From the NCBI GenBank assembly GCA_019636735.1, contig JAHBWY010000004.1, positions 124,001-188,000 on the forward strand: DNA of 64,000 bases, given 5' to 3'. The notes beneath the pieces were generated by a model. That model made no database searches. It worked only from the letters and a program-made list of their open reading frames with translations, and was not told where the DNA came from. The number at the start of each line of letters is the position of its first letter. Within the stretch, counting starts at the first letter, position 1. Made by a program: the position numbers and the translations under genes. Source of the stretch: Phycisphaeraceae bacterium. GTDB lineage: Bacteria; Planctomycetota; Phycisphaerae; Phycisphaerales; SM1A02. Below, one piece after another: positions 28,342-37,320 of the stretch.

Positions 28342-28502
28342 TTGCCTCGGGCCGTGGGCGGCGAGCCGTGTCGATCGCGCCCGTGTTGTTCGTTCGAGTC
28401 GCATCCGGGCGACTGGGAGGCGTTTCGGCCGTGACAGGCGCCATGCGCGGGTGAAGTGCTGGTGCAGCCTGAGGGCCCGTTTCCTAGACTCGCCCTCCGC
28501 GG

Positions 28503-29075
28503 ATGGACGAAGGCGGCTCCGATCGATCGATGGCCGAGATCCTCGTCCGCGCCGCGGCCGGCGACGAGATCGCGTGGCGCCGGGTGGTCGACGCGTATGC
28601 GCCGCGCCTCTTCGCGCTCCTGCGCGCCCAGTGCCACGACGACGATCTCGCCGAGGAGATCACGCAGAGCACCTTCTGCACGGTGGTGTCGAAGCTGGCG
28701 GAGTACACGGAGCGCGGGCGCTTCGAGTCGTGGCTCTTCCGAATCGCGGTGAATCGACTGCGCGATGAGATGCGGCGACGCAAGCGTCAGGCGGCACCGA
28801 CCGAGGAGCCGGCGCTCTCCGCGCTCGCTTCTGATGTCCACGAGGAGCGATCGAGGCCCGAGCCGCCGGAGCTCCGCGCGCTCGACGAAGCATTGGCGAA
28901 ACTGGCCCCGGCGGATCGGCTCATCATCGATCTCCGGCATGTCGGCGGGATGAGCTTCAAGCAGATCGCGGAGTACCTCGGTGAGCCCCTGGGCACCCTG
29001 CTTGCCCGGCACCATCGAGCACTGCTCAAGCTTCGAGGCTCCATTGAGGCTTCGCGGCGGGGGGCCAGCGAATGA
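28503..29075 (+). CDS. sigma-70 family RNA polymerase sigma factor (ECF-like)
   Basis: A 190-residue two-domain sigma factor. Region 2 is VVDAYAPRLFALLRAQC through ITQSTFCTVVSKLAEY and SWLFRIAVNRLRDEMRRRKR. Region 4 is LDEALAKLAPADRLIIDLRH followed by the helix-turn-helix MSFKQIAEYLGEPLGTLLARHHRALLK (in two parts). The 40-residue linker is acidic and Pro-rich. It probably redirects RNA polymerase to a small regulon. The next two genes code for a single-pass membrane protein and an exported coiled-coil protein; the first could hold the sigma factor inactive, although no known anti-sigma motif is visible. Confidence 0.9.
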   Translation: MDEGGSDRSMAEILVRAAAGDEIAWRRVVDAYAPRLFALLRAQCHDDDLAEEITQSTFCTVVSKLAEYTERGRFESWLFRIAVNRLRDEMRRRKRQAAPTEEPALSALASDVHEERSRPEPPELRALDEALAKLAPADRLIIDLRHVGGMSFKQIAEYLGEPLGTLLARHHRALLKLRGSIEASRRGASE

Positions 29076-29330
29076 GCATTCCCGAACCCGATCCGCGGCC
29101 GGTCATATCGTCCGATAGCAAGGCCCGAGTGACGGAGCGCCTTGGCGGGATGCGGGTTCTGGAAGGGGACTTGGCCCGTGCGGCCCTTCGTGAAGGGGGG
29201 CGGAGGGTCTCTGGGACGCCCCTGTTCACCCAAGCCATCCGGAGCGACCCGAATTGCCGAGTCCAATGCGGGGTGGCGCTGCAATGGGCGGGGGCGTTGA
29301 TTCGTTGTGACATTCGATCGGGACCCCTCC
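29076..29330. other. 255-nt gap inside the sigma-factor locus
   Basis: An ATG overlapping the sigma-factor stop opens a 90-codon frame (29072-29344), but it uses many codons that neighbours avoid (ATA, AGG, GGG, TTG) and has no recognisable features. I treat the region as probably non-coding. Its position before the membrane-protein gene makes it a candidate autoregulated promoter region; no clear -35/-10 pair was found. Confidence 0.4.
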
Positions 29331-29840
29331 ATGAGCGCTCGTGATCCATTCAACCTTTCCACTCTCGAAGTCGAAGCGCTGCTCGCGCGCCGAACGGAAG
29401 GACTTCGTCATCGGCCCGGACTCTGCGATCGCGTGCAGGCCGCAGTCGAGCGCGAAGTGATGGCGATGCAGAGCGCCGACGGTGCGCAGGTGCTCGCGGT
29501 CATTGGTGCGCCACGATGGCGCCGCTCGCTCGCGTTCGCCGCGGGTGTGATGCTCGCCTGTGGCACGCTCGCGACGCTTGTCCTTCATGGAGGCCACGCC
29601 GCATCGATGCGTCATCGAACGGTCGATGGTCTCTCGGTGACCATGGCGATGGCCTCAAGCTCGCGCGCCGAGCAGATGCTGCTCGCGCTCTCAGGCGCGA
29701 AAGTTGCTCCCGGAGGTGTCGAGGCGTCTTCAATCATCGAGGAGATTCTTCCCGCCGGCGCCATGCGTCTTGGCGACCTCGATGCCGAGATGCGTGCGCT
29801 CCTCGCCGAAGCGCCCCGAAGCAGCGAGGCTTCCCGGTGA
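29331..29840 (+). CDS. single-pass membrane protein of a sigma-factor locus (possible anti-sigma factor)
   Basis: A 169-residue protein with a cytoplasmic N-part of about 65 residues (LSTLEVEALLARRTEGLRH), one membrane helix (about 66-88, LAFAAGVMLACGTLATLVL) and an external part of about 80 residues. The topology fits an anti-sigma factor, but there is no zinc-binding HxxxCxxC motif and no FecR or RsgI domain, so this role rests on position only. The ATG at 29331 was chosen; an in-frame GTG lies 24 nt before it. It overlaps the next gene by GTGA at 29837-29840. Confidence 0.65.
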   Translation: MSARDPFNLSTLEVEALLARRTEGLRHRPGLCDRVQAAVEREVMAMQSADGAQVLAVIGAPRWRRSLAFAAGVMLACGTLATLVLHGGHAASMRHRTVDGLSVTMAMASSSRAEQMLLALSGAKVAPGGVEASSIIEEILPAGAMRLGDLDAEMRALLAEAPRSSEASR

Positions 29841-30823
29841 CTCACGGACGAGCGTTGCTCTTCGCAGGCCTCGCGCTCGGCACCATGATGTGGAGTGCCG
29901 GTCGAGGCGCTGTCGCCGACCTGGCGATTGAAGTGCACGACGCTTCCGAGGTGCAGGTGGGCACTCCGCCGACACCAGTCGCCGAGCCATCGACGCCGGG
30001 AACCGTGCCGACCTCGGTGCCAGCGACGCCGCCATCGACGCCCGGAACCGCGCCGAGCTCAGCGCCAGCGACACCCACGCATTCACCCACCACTCGGGAG
30101 CGAGGCGCGCCCGCCACCCGAGGCACCGCCGCCCAGCGCCGTGACAGCGATCCGGGGCGACAGCTTGGCTCGTCACCTTCGATGCGAAGAGTGGTCGATG
30201 AGCTCTCCCCGGAGGATCTCGAGCGCGTTGTCGCAGTGGCGAGGGACATCTCGAAGGAGTGGGGCGACGCGCTCGCCACCCGCCTCGAGCGTGATCCCGC
30301 GGGTCTGCGAGCGGCCATCGCCGCATCGGGACCTCGGCTTCTCGCCCTCGCATCGCTCAAGCTGACGCATCCCGAGCTTTACTCGATTCGCGTCGAGGAC
30401 CTTCGTATTCAGGGCGACCTGAAGCGGCTCTCCGCGGAGTACCGTTCGGCGCTCGCACGCGATCCGAAGCGAGCCGAGGAGATCGCGAAGACCCTCCGCG
30501 AGAAGGTCGAGCGCCAGGTCGATCTCGATCTGCTCGCGAGCGCCAAGGAGTTGCAGGCCCTCGATGAGCAGTTGAAGCGCCTGGTGGAGCAACTCCGGAT
30601 CGAGTCGCAGCAGCGCTCGCAGCGCATCGAAGAAGTCCTCGAAGAGATCAAGCAGGGGGGCGAGCCTCGCCCGATGGTGCGCCCGTGGTCGAGCGGCGAT
30701 CGCACGGATCGCCCCGCCGCGGAGGAGCGCACGCCGCCCGCAACGGCGCCGCGGCCAGCGTCCGGCCCTGCTGAGCGGACTTCGACGCCGCCGTCGTCGC
30801 CCGCATCGCCGTCGTCGCCTTGA
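29837..30823 (+). CDS. exported coiled-coil protein with Pro/Thr/Ser-rich linker
   Basis: A 328-residue protein. A signal-like segment (LLFAGLALGTMMWSAG) is followed by a low-complexity linker of Pro, Thr, Ser and Ala (about 42-100) with a 15-residue unit present twice. A helical region follows (about 118-280), with LSPEDLERVVAVARDISKEW and a long Lys/Glu/Leu stretch that reads as coiled coil (LQALDEQLKRLVEQLRIESQ). The C-terminal 45 residues are again Pro/Ser/Thr-rich. I recognise no family. The coiled coil is the type found in periplasmic sensor proteins of sigma-factor loci. Translation is coupled to the membrane protein through GTGA. Confidence 0.65.
   Translation: MTHGRALLFAGLALGTMMWSAGRGAVADLAIEVHDASEVQVGTPPTPVAEPSTPGTVPTSVPATPPSTPGTAPSSAPATPTHSPTTRERGAPATRGTAAQRRDSDPGRQLGSSPSMRRVVDELSPEDLERVVAVARDISKEWGDALATRLERDPAGLRAAIAASGPRLLALASLKLTHPELYSIRVEDLRIQGDLKRLSAEYRSALARDPKRAEEIAKTLREKVERQVDLDLLASAKELQALDEQLKRLVEQLRIESQQRSQRIEEVLEEIKQGGEPRPMVRPWSSGDRTDRPAAEERTPPATAPRPASGPAERTSTPPSSPASPSSP
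29987..30076 (+). repeat. two tandem 45-bp units coding the Pro/Thr-rich linker
   Basis: Units start at 29987 and 30032 (CCATCGACGCC in each) and differ at a handful of positions. Each codes for a 15-residue segment of the form P-S-T-P-G-T-x-P-x-S-x-P-A-T-P. The array lies inside the exported coiled-coil protein gene, so its copy number could vary between strains and alter linker length. Confidence 0.75.
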
Positions 30824-30954
30824 TGGCCAGGTCTTCAAGACCCTCTCGCCTCGGCAGGTCGGGCTCGCACTTCACTGACTTCCTGCGCTTCCGTGGCGTT
30901 GTGCCCGGCGCCATCGCGCGCGGGTGCTGACACAGTCTCTATGCTCGCCTCGTC

Positions 30955-32007
30955 GTGGCCGCGGCAGCGCTTCCATCTCCAGTTGCGAGCGAGCGTGACT
31001 CTGGCGGTTCGCCGCGCGCGGCGCTCAACCGGCGCCGCGCGTGGACCTGGTCGATCGTCGGTGCTCTTCTGACCGCAACGCTCGTGGGTGCGGTGGCGTG
31101 GGCCTTCTGGCGAGTGCCGCTCGAAGGCAACTTGACCGTCCGGCGCTACGAAGCGTCGAAGCTCGAGGCGAGCCTTCTGCCCCCATGGTGGTGGAGTCAC
31201 ACGGCCGAAGAGCGTCAACGCGTGGAGGCTCTTGCGAGCGTGTCTGGCTTTGTTCCTGGCACATTCTTCGGCACGGATCGGCTGGGGCGCGATGTGCTCG
31301 CCCGCACCGTGGCCGGCGGCGCGATCAGCCTCCTGATCGGCCTTGCCGCGGCGGCGCTGACGGTGCTGATCGGGACCGTGTGGGGCGTGGTCGCCGGCGT
31401 CACCGGTGGACGCACCGATGCGCTCCTGATGCGCACGGTGGACATTCTCTACGGCCTGCCGACGATCCTTCTGGTGGTGCTGCTCGCGATCGGCGCCGAC
31501 GGACTCTGGCAGCATCTCGACCTCGATCTCTCTCCGGGCGCAAGGCAGCGGACCAATCTTGTGGTCCTGATGATTGCGATCGGCGGTGTGAGCTGGCTGA
31601 CACTCGCGCGCGTGATCCGAGGCGAAGTGCTCTCTCTTCGCGAGCGTCCTTTCATGGAAGCGTGTCGAGCTGCGGCGATCCCATGGTGGAGACAGCTTGT
31701 TCGGCATCTTCTGCCGAACCTGATGGGACCCATCGTCGTCTATGCGGCGCTGGCGGTCCCGGCGGCGATTCTCTCGGAGAGCTTCCTGAGCTTCCTCGGC
31801 ATCGGGGTCCAGCCTCCGGTACCCAGTTGGGGCAATCTCGCCGCCGATGGACTCTCGGAGCTGAATCTTGTCAGGAGCCGCTGGTGGCTTCTCTTGTGGC
31901 CGAGCCTCTTCATCGCCCTCACGCTTGTGGCGCTGAACATCGCGGGTGACCGCCTGCGACGATCGCTCGATCCCATGAGGCGCGCGCCTCGACGGGCCCG
32001 ACACTGA
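30955..32007 (+). CDS. oligopeptide-type ABC transporter permease (DppC/OppC-like), first copy
   Basis: A 350-residue membrane protein starting at a GTG. TM1 lies at about 31-53 and an external segment rich in Trp/Glu leads to FFGTDRLGRDVLARTVAGG, the classic DppC entry motif (GTDxxGRD). Four to five more helices follow, and the cytoplasmic coupling helix is FMEACRAAAIPWWRQLVRHLLPN. The end RLRRSLDPMRR matches the family. The operon has a second DppC-like gene at 35634, so this transporter may have alternative partners, or the copy may belong to a related system. The binding-protein gene starts 97 nt further on. Confidence 0.88.
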   Translation: MAAAALPSPVASERDSGGSPRAALNRRRAWTWSIVGALLTATLVGAVAWAFWRVPLEGNLTVRRYEASKLEASLLPPWWWSHTAEERQRVEALASVSGFVPGTFFGTDRLGRDVLARTVAGGAISLLIGLAAAALTVLIGTVWGVVAGVTGGRTDALLMRTVDILYGLPTILLVVLLAIGADGLWQHLDLDLSPGARQRTNLVVLMIAIGGVSWLTLARVIRGEVLSLRERPFMEACRAAAIPWWRQLVRHLLPNLMGPIVVYAALAVPAAILSESFLSFLGIGVQPPVPSWGNLAADGLSELNLVRSRWWLLLWPSLFIALTLVALNIAGDRLRRSLDPMRRAPRRARH

Positions 32008-32104
32008 TGCGCCCGTGGTGCGCGACGGCCCCGCGGATCGTGCTACTCTGCCCAGCCCTGAGCCGGGTCCATCGCCCGATTCGGGGGAGGAAGGTTGTCA
32101 TCCC

Positions 32105-34051
32105 ATGCAGAATCGATTCACCTTCAAGGACTTCGTGGTCATCGGGCTGCTCATCGTGGCGGTCCTGCTCGTGCTCGGCGCCATTCGGCAATCCGATCGC
32201 ACCTTCAGGAAGCTGCAGGAACTCAGCCAGCGTGTGAGTGAGTTGGACGGGCGGCTCCAGGATCTGACCAAGGTTGCGGCCTCCGGCGAGGGCAGCTTCG
32301 TGCCGATCCCGCGATCGAGCGGGGGCGACCGAGCCGCGGCGGTGACCGCGCCTCTCGAAGTCGCGCGGGATGAGTCATGGGCGAGGCCGGGCGTGCCCGT
32401 CGAGTGGCAGCCGACACCTGGATTTCCCACCGATCCGCGCAGTGTGCCGGGCTTCCGCGAGGGCGGGGAGTTCATCGAGGTCTTCGAAGCGCAGCCGCGC
32501 AAGATCGTTCCATACCTCTATGCAGATGTCTATGGACTCCGGGTGCTGGACCGCGTCTGCGAGTCGCTGGCCACCTATGACCCGTTCACCATGAAGCTGA
32601 CCGGCGTCCTCGCGCAGGCTTGGCAAAGGGATCCCGACGGCCTCTGGCTTCGCGTGCGACTTCACCCGACGGCGCGGTTCAGTGATGGCACCCCGCTGAC
32701 CGCCGAGGATGTGCGCTGGACCTTCCAGGACTTCATTCTCAACACCAGCATCGATGCGGATCGGGCGCGGTCGACCATGACGGACGCGATCGATGATGTG
32801 AAGGTCCTCGACGATCACACCGTCGAGTTCACCTTCAAGCAAGCGCTCTTCACGAACGCCCAGATGGCGATGGGCAATCCGATTCTTCCCAAGCACTACT
32901 TCAGCCAGTTCGAGCCGGGGCAGATCAATCAGGCGACCGGCCTGATCATGGGCTCGGGTCCTTTCAGGCTGGATCGCGTGCCCTCGGGTCCGGCGGATCT
33001 CGGCAATCAATGGGCGCCGCCCGCGGACATCGTGCTGGTGCGCAACGACCGCTGGTGGCAGGGCCGCGCACCGCTCGCCCAGTATCGCTTCAAGGTCATC
33101 ACCAACGAGCTGGCGCGGCTGGTCGACTTCCGCAACGGCCTCTCGTCGATGATCCTTCCCTCCGCGCCGCAGTTCAACGAGGTGCTCCGTACCGACCCGG
33201 CCTTCGAGGAAAGCAACTACGCCCTCAAGTGGGTGAACATGCGGAGCGGCTACTCCTTCATCGCATGGCAGGCGGGGCCGCGCGGCGAGACGGGTCGAAC
33301 GCCGCCCTTCCACGACAAGCGCGTGCGCCAGGCGATGACACTGCTTCTCGACCGCGAGAAGATGATTCGTGACATCTGGGATGGCATCGGCATGGTGGCG
33401 AAGGGGCCCTTCAATCCGGAGAGCCCCGCGTCGAATCCCGCGGTTGAGCCGATGCCCTTTGACCCGGTGCGGGCGATGGAACTGCTCAAGGAAGCGGGCT
33501 GGGAGGATCGCGACGGTGATGGCATTCTCGAGGATGCGCGCGGGGAGCGCTTCCGCTTCGAGTTCACCTATGCCACCGGCGGCGAGATCTCGGAGCGCAT
33601 CGCCCGCTTCATCAAGGACACCTACACGAAGGCGGGCATGATCTGCGACACGCGTCCGGTCGACTGGAGCGCGTACCAGGCCATCTTGAAGGCCCGTGAC
33701 TTCGATGCCTTCACGATGGCGTGGTCGGCGAGCGCACCGGAGAGCGACCTTCGACAGATGTTCCATTCGGACTCGACGCAGAAGGGCATGGACAACTGGA
33801 TCCAGTGGCGCAGCCCCGAGGCCGATCGGCTCATCGACAAGGGTCGTACCACGATCGATGACGAAACCCGCATGCTCATCTGGCGGGAACTCGAAGCGGT
33901 CATCGCCGATGAGCAGCCCTACACCTTCGTGCGATTGCCCCCATGGCTCCGCTTCATCCGTCGCGACATCGGCAATGTGAATGCGTATCGCACCGGGCTC
34001 GTGCCGGATGAGTTCTTCAAGGCGCAGAGCGTGATGGCCCCGGCGAACTGA
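32105..34051 (+). CDS. membrane-anchored extracellular solute-binding protein family 5
   Basis: A 648-residue peptide-type binding protein. An N-terminal membrane helix (FVVIGLLIVAVLLVLGAI, about 9-28) is followed at once by a short coiled-coil-like heptad stretch (LQELSQRVSELDGRLQDL), so the protein is probably kept tethered. The binding domain begins near residue 110 and has VLAQAWQRDPDGLWLRVRL, LTAEDVRWTFQDF and a calcium-loop-like EDRDGDGILEDARGE near 475. Family 5 proteins bind oligopeptides, dipeptides or nickel; the ligand is not evident. DppB-like and DppC-like genes follow after 21 nt. Confidence 0.9.
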   Translation: MQNRFTFKDFVVIGLLIVAVLLVLGAIRQSDRTFRKLQELSQRVSELDGRLQDLTKVAASGEGSFVPIPRSSGGDRAAAVTAPLEVARDESWARPGVPVEWQPTPGFPTDPRSVPGFREGGEFIEVFEAQPRKIVPYLYADVYGLRVLDRVCESLATYDPFTMKLTGVLAQAWQRDPDGLWLRVRLHPTARFSDGTPLTAEDVRWTFQDFILNTSIDADRARSTMTDAIDDVKVLDDHTVEFTFKQALFTNAQMAMGNPILPKHYFSQFEPGQINQATGLIMGSGPFRLDRVPSGPADLGNQWAPPADIVLVRNDRWWQGRAPLAQYRFKVITNELARLVDFRNGLSSMILPSAPQFNEVLRTDPAFEESNYALKWVNMRSGYSFIAWQAGPRGETGRTPPFHDKRVRQAMTLLLDREKMIRDIWDGIGMVAKGPFNPESPASNPAVEPMPFDPVRAMELLKEAGWEDRDGDGILEDARGERFRFEFTYATGGEISERIARFIKDTYTKAGMICDTRPVDWSAYQAILKARDFDAFTMAWSASAPESDLRQMFHSDSTQKGMDNWIQWRSPEADRLIDKGRTTIDDETRMLIWRELEAVIADEQPYTFVRLPPWLRFIRRDIGNVNAYRTGLVPDEFFKAQSVMAPAN

Positions 34052-34072
34052 GACGCAGGCGGATCCGACTCG

Positions 34073-35641
34073 ATGCTGGGCTACATCGTCCGACGACTGC
34101 TCTTCATGATCCCGACGCTCATCGGGGTCACCTTTCTCGTCTTCGCGCTCGTGGCGCTCTCGCCCGGCGGATTGACGGCGAGCGCACTCGCGGCGGCGGG
34201 AGGCGGCGCTCCTCCGGGCATCGATCCGCGCGTTGCCGAAGCGGAGTTCATGGATCGCTTCGGGCTCGACCGCCCCTTCTTTGCGCAGTACTTCGCGTGG
34301 CTTGGGCGCATGAGCCCGGTCAAGTTCGGTTCGCGCGCCCAGATCGACTCGACCGGCGATCGGATCTACATGCCGCGTCCGCTCCCCGAGCCGTTTGCCG
34401 CGGGCTGGCCGGGATCGGAGCAATCCTCCGCGGAAGTGAGATCGGCCGCACGACAGATCGCTCAGAAGGCCGAGTCTGAACTGGTCATCGAGGCCGACGG
34501 AGAGGCGAAGCAACAGCAGTATCGACGGCTCCGTGCTCGATATGACCAGGCGAGGCGCGCCTATGTGCTCGCCCGTGCGCAGGTGCGAGTCGCTCTGAGC
34601 GAAGTGGCCTCGGCCGCAGGCCAGCCGGAATTCGTGGGGCGTGACGGCTTCCTGCGCGAGGGCACGGCGTGGCGACTGCCCACCAAGGGCGATGAGTCCT
34701 TCGATCGGCGCTTCGATGCGGCCCGCGAGGCGGCGGCGGCGCAGCAGGTGGCGTGGGACGCGGCGATTGCCGCCGAAGCGCAGCTCATCGCGAGCTTTCG
34801 CTCCGCGCCATTCCCGCGAGCGGGGTACGCGATCATCCCCGGTGCGCTCTCGGTGGGGGCGCCGGATCTTGGCTGGAGCCGGAGCCGCAGCCGACCGGTC
34901 GCGCGTCTGATCGCCGAGGCACTGCCCATCACGATCATGCTCAACCTGATCGCGGTGCCGATCATCTACATCATCGCGATCCCTTCCGGCATGCTCGCGG
35001 CAGCGCGGCGCGGCTCATGGTTCGATCGCCTCTCCGGCGGTTTCTTCGTGGCGCTCTGGTCGATCCCCGTGGTCTGGGCGGGCACGCTCATGATCGGCTT
35101 CCTGGCGAACAAGGACTACCTCGGCTGGTTCCCGCCATCGGGGCTGCACAGTCGCGCGGCCGCGGACATGCCCTTCCTTCCCACCTGGGGCGTGGATGGT
35201 TTCATGCGCGGGTACCTGCTCGACGGACTCTGGCATATCGCGATGCCGGTCGCGTGTCTCGTCTACGCCGGATTCGCCGTGCTCTCGCGGCAGACTCGCG
35301 CGGCCATGCTCGACAACTTCAACGCCGACTATGTCCGCACGGCCAAGGCCAAGGGCGTGCCGCGGCGCGATGTGGTCTTCCGCCATGTCTTCCGCAACAG
35401 CCTGCTGCCGCTCATCACGATGTTCGTGACGATCTTTCCCGCGATGCTCTCCGGAGCGGTGGTGGTGGAGAAGATCTTCTCCATTCCCGGCATGGGCTCG
35501 CTCATGCTCGACGCGATTTCGCTGCGCGATGCGGAGATCATGCTCGCCAACAGCGTGATGGTCGGGTGCGTGATGCTGCTCGCGCTGCTGCTGGCGGACA
35601 TCCTCTACGCGATCGCCGATCCACGGGTGACCTATGGCTGA
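34073..35641 (+). CDS. ABC transporter permease (DppB/OppB-like) with a large external insert
   Basis: A 522-residue permease, about 200 residues longer than normal DppB (about 310-340). It starts with the family TM1 (YIVRRLLFMIPTLIGVTFLV). Between TM1 and TM2 sits an insert of roughly 220 residues (about 60-280) that is Ala/Glu/Arg/Gln-rich with coiled-coil character (QYRRLRARYDQARRAYVLA). The core then resumes with five helices and the coupling motif YVRTAKAKGVPRRDVVFRHV. By topology the insert lies outside the membrane. It overlaps the next permease gene by 8 nt. The insert is the oddest part and matches similar elements in the neighbouring subunits. Confidence 0.88.
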   Translation: MLGYIVRRLLFMIPTLIGVTFLVFALVALSPGGLTASALAAAGGGAPPGIDPRVAEAEFMDRFGLDRPFFAQYFAWLGRMSPVKFGSRAQIDSTGDRIYMPRPLPEPFAAGWPGSEQSSAEVRSAARQIAQKAESELVIEADGEAKQQQYRRLRARYDQARRAYVLARAQVRVALSEVASAAGQPEFVGRDGFLREGTAWRLPTKGDESFDRRFDAAREAAAAQQVAWDAAIAAEAQLIASFRSAPFPRAGYAIIPGALSVGAPDLGWSRSRSRPVARLIAEALPITIMLNLIAVPIIYIIAIPSGMLAAARRGSWFDRLSGGFFVALWSIPVVWAGTLMIGFLANKDYLGWFPPSGLHSRAAADMPFLPTWGVDGFMRGYLLDGLWHIAMPVACLVYAGFAVLSRQTRAAMLDNFNADYVRTAKAKGVPRRDVVFRHVFRNSLLPLITMFVTIFPAMLSGAVVVEKIFSIPGMGSLMLDAISLRDAEIMLANSVMVGCVMLLALLLADILYAIADPRVTYG

Positions 35642-37319
35642 GCGCGCGGCATCGAGCGGAACCTCGGCCGCGCAGGCGCCGCAGGCGATCTCCGGCATCG
35701 AGGCGATGCGGGGCGTGGGTGCCCAGCGAGCGCGGGGGTTCTGGGCCGACGCATGGGATCGCGTGCTTCGAACGCGCACGGCCGTGGCGGCGCTCGTCTG
35801 GATCGGCGCCGTGGCCCTGCTCGCGGTGATTGCGCCGCTGATCGCCAACGCGCAGCCGCTCTGGCTCGAGCACCTTCAACCGGTCACGCGCGGAGATCAG
35901 GCGTATTCGCCGCTCTGGCGCAGCTTGACCGCGACCGATCTCCTGCTCCTCTTCGGTTCGCCGATTGCCATCCTGGTGATGTGGCTGCCGCTCAAGACGC
36001 CTCGCTCCATTCGACTTGGTTCGCTGATCGTCCTCTCGGTCCTTTCGATTCTCGCCGCCGCGTCATTCCAGCTTGTCCTCGGCTGGATCGATACGCCGGG
36101 TCGCAGCGATGAAGTGCTCGAGTTCCGCCGCTGGCTTCGCGCGCCCGAGTCGTGGTGGCGACCGATCCTGCTGGCGTATGGCGTCATGCTCCCGCTCGGG
36201 GCCGTGGCATCGCTCCTGCCCTTCACCCGGCGGTGGTGGAGCCGCGCCGCGTGCATCGTGCTCGCGCTGGCGGGTGTTGCCATCGCCTGTGGGCTCAGGA
36301 CGACAACGGCTCCGACGGACTACGACGCGCTCGTCATGGCCGAGGCGCGGGGCGAGATCCGCACGATCAGCACGCTGATTCCATGGTCACCCGATCGAAC
36401 TCGAAGCGAACTCATCACGGTGGCACCGGGACGGACGGTGGCGGATGCCTTCCGTGAGCGGCTCGAGCGACTCGATGACTCGATCGATCGAGCGCGGCAG
36501 GCCGCCGCACGGGCCGAGGCCGCGAACCGGCGCCTCGACCTCATGCGAGCCGAGGATCATCAGAAGCAATTGGCGCGGCAGCGCTCGCAACTGGAGCGCG
36601 AATGGGAGCGCATCGCCGAGACCAGTTTCGCGCAGCGCCGGTTCATTCTCGGGACCGACTCCAACGGCGTCGATGTCCTCTGTCAGCTCATCTGGGCGTG
36701 TCGGCTCAGCCTGAGCGTCGGCTTCGTCTCGACGGGCATTGCGCTTCTTATCGGCATCACGCTCGGTGCCCTCATGGGCTACTTCGGCGGCTGGATCGAT
36801 CTGCTCCTCTTCCGAGTGGTCGAGATCTTCATGGCCATGCCGGTGCTCTTCCTGCTGATCGTGGCCGCCGGCGTCCTGCCGCGGAACACCTATGTAATGA
36901 TGGCGATCATCGGCTGCGTGAGCTGGACCGGAGCCGCTCGATTCACGCGCGCGGAGTTCCTGAAGCTGCGCGGTCAGGACTTCGTGCAGAGTTGCCGCGC
37001 CGTCGGTCTGCCGTTGCCGTCGATCCTCTTCAAGCACATGCTCCCGAACGGCGTGACGCCGGTGCTGGTCGACGCGAGCTTCGCCATTGCTGCGGCGATT
37101 CTCGCGGAGGCGACGCTTTCGTTCCTGGGGCTCGGGCCCGACGATCAGGCAAGCTGGGGGAAACTGCTCGCGAGTGCGACCGGCTCGACCGGGACCTTCC
37201 TCTGGTGGCTGGCGATCTTCCCCGGGCTCGTGATCTTCCTCTCGGTGCTGAGCTACAACGTGATGGGCGGCGCCCTGCGTGATGCGATCGACCCCAAGCT
37301 TCGAAAGGCGGCGCATTGA
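35634..37319 (+). CDS. ABC transporter permease (DppC/OppC-like) with extra helices and coiled coil
   Basis: A 561-residue permease, about 250 residues longer than normal DppC. After TM1 (about 49-70) come about four extra hydrophobic helices (about 100-225), then a long charged helix with coiled-coil features (about 275-325, [20 protein letters not shown]). Only then does the DppC core start, with [19 protein letters not shown] (the entry motif) and five helices; the coupling motif is [19 protein letters not shown]. The start overlaps the DppB-like stop by 8 nt. Together with the DppB-like subunit it would form a heterodimer with a large external superstructure. Confidence 0.88.
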   Translation: MAERAASSGTSAAQAPQAISGIEAMRGVGAQRARGFWADAWDRVLRTRTAVAALVWIGAVALLAVIAPLIANAQPLWLEHLQPVTRGDQAYSPLWRSLTATDLLLLFGSPIAILVMWLPLKTPRSIRLGSLIVLSVLSILAAASFQLVLGWIDTPGRSDEVLEFRRWLRAPESWWRPILLAYGVMLPLGAVASLLPFTRRWWSRAACIVLALAGVAIACGLRTTTAPTDYDALVMAEARGEIRTISTLIPWSPDRTRSELITVAPGRTVADAFRERLERLDDSIDRARQAAARAEAANRRLDLMRAEDHQKQLARQRSQLEREWERIAETSFAQRRFILGTDSNGVDVLCQLIWACRLSLSVGFVSTGIALLIGITLGALMGYFGGWIDLLLFRVVEIFMAMPVLFLLIVAAGVLPRNTYVMMAIIGCVSWTGAARFTRAEFLKLRGQDFVQSCRAVGLPLPSILFKHMLPNGVTPVLVDASFAIAAAILAEATLSFLGLGPDDQASWGKLLASATGSTGTFLWWLAIFPGLVIFLSVLSYNVMGGALRDAIDPKLRKAAH

Positions 37320-37320
37320 C

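Noticed and set aside
28503..29075. Reading the sigma factor as a full housekeeping RpoD
   Set aside because: It has only regions 2 and 4 in 190 residues and lacks regions 1 and 3.
29072..29344. 90-codon frame whose ATG overlaps the sigma-factor stop
   Set aside because: Codon choice is unlike the neighbours (ATA, AGG, many GGG and TTG), it overlaps the start of the membrane-protein gene and shows no domain or membrane feature; the overlap alone is weak support.
32375..34513. Long minus-strand open frame opposite the solute-binding protein gene
   Set aside because: It mirrors the codons of a clear family 5 binding protein and its composition (Arg, His, Asp-rich) is that of an antisense frame.
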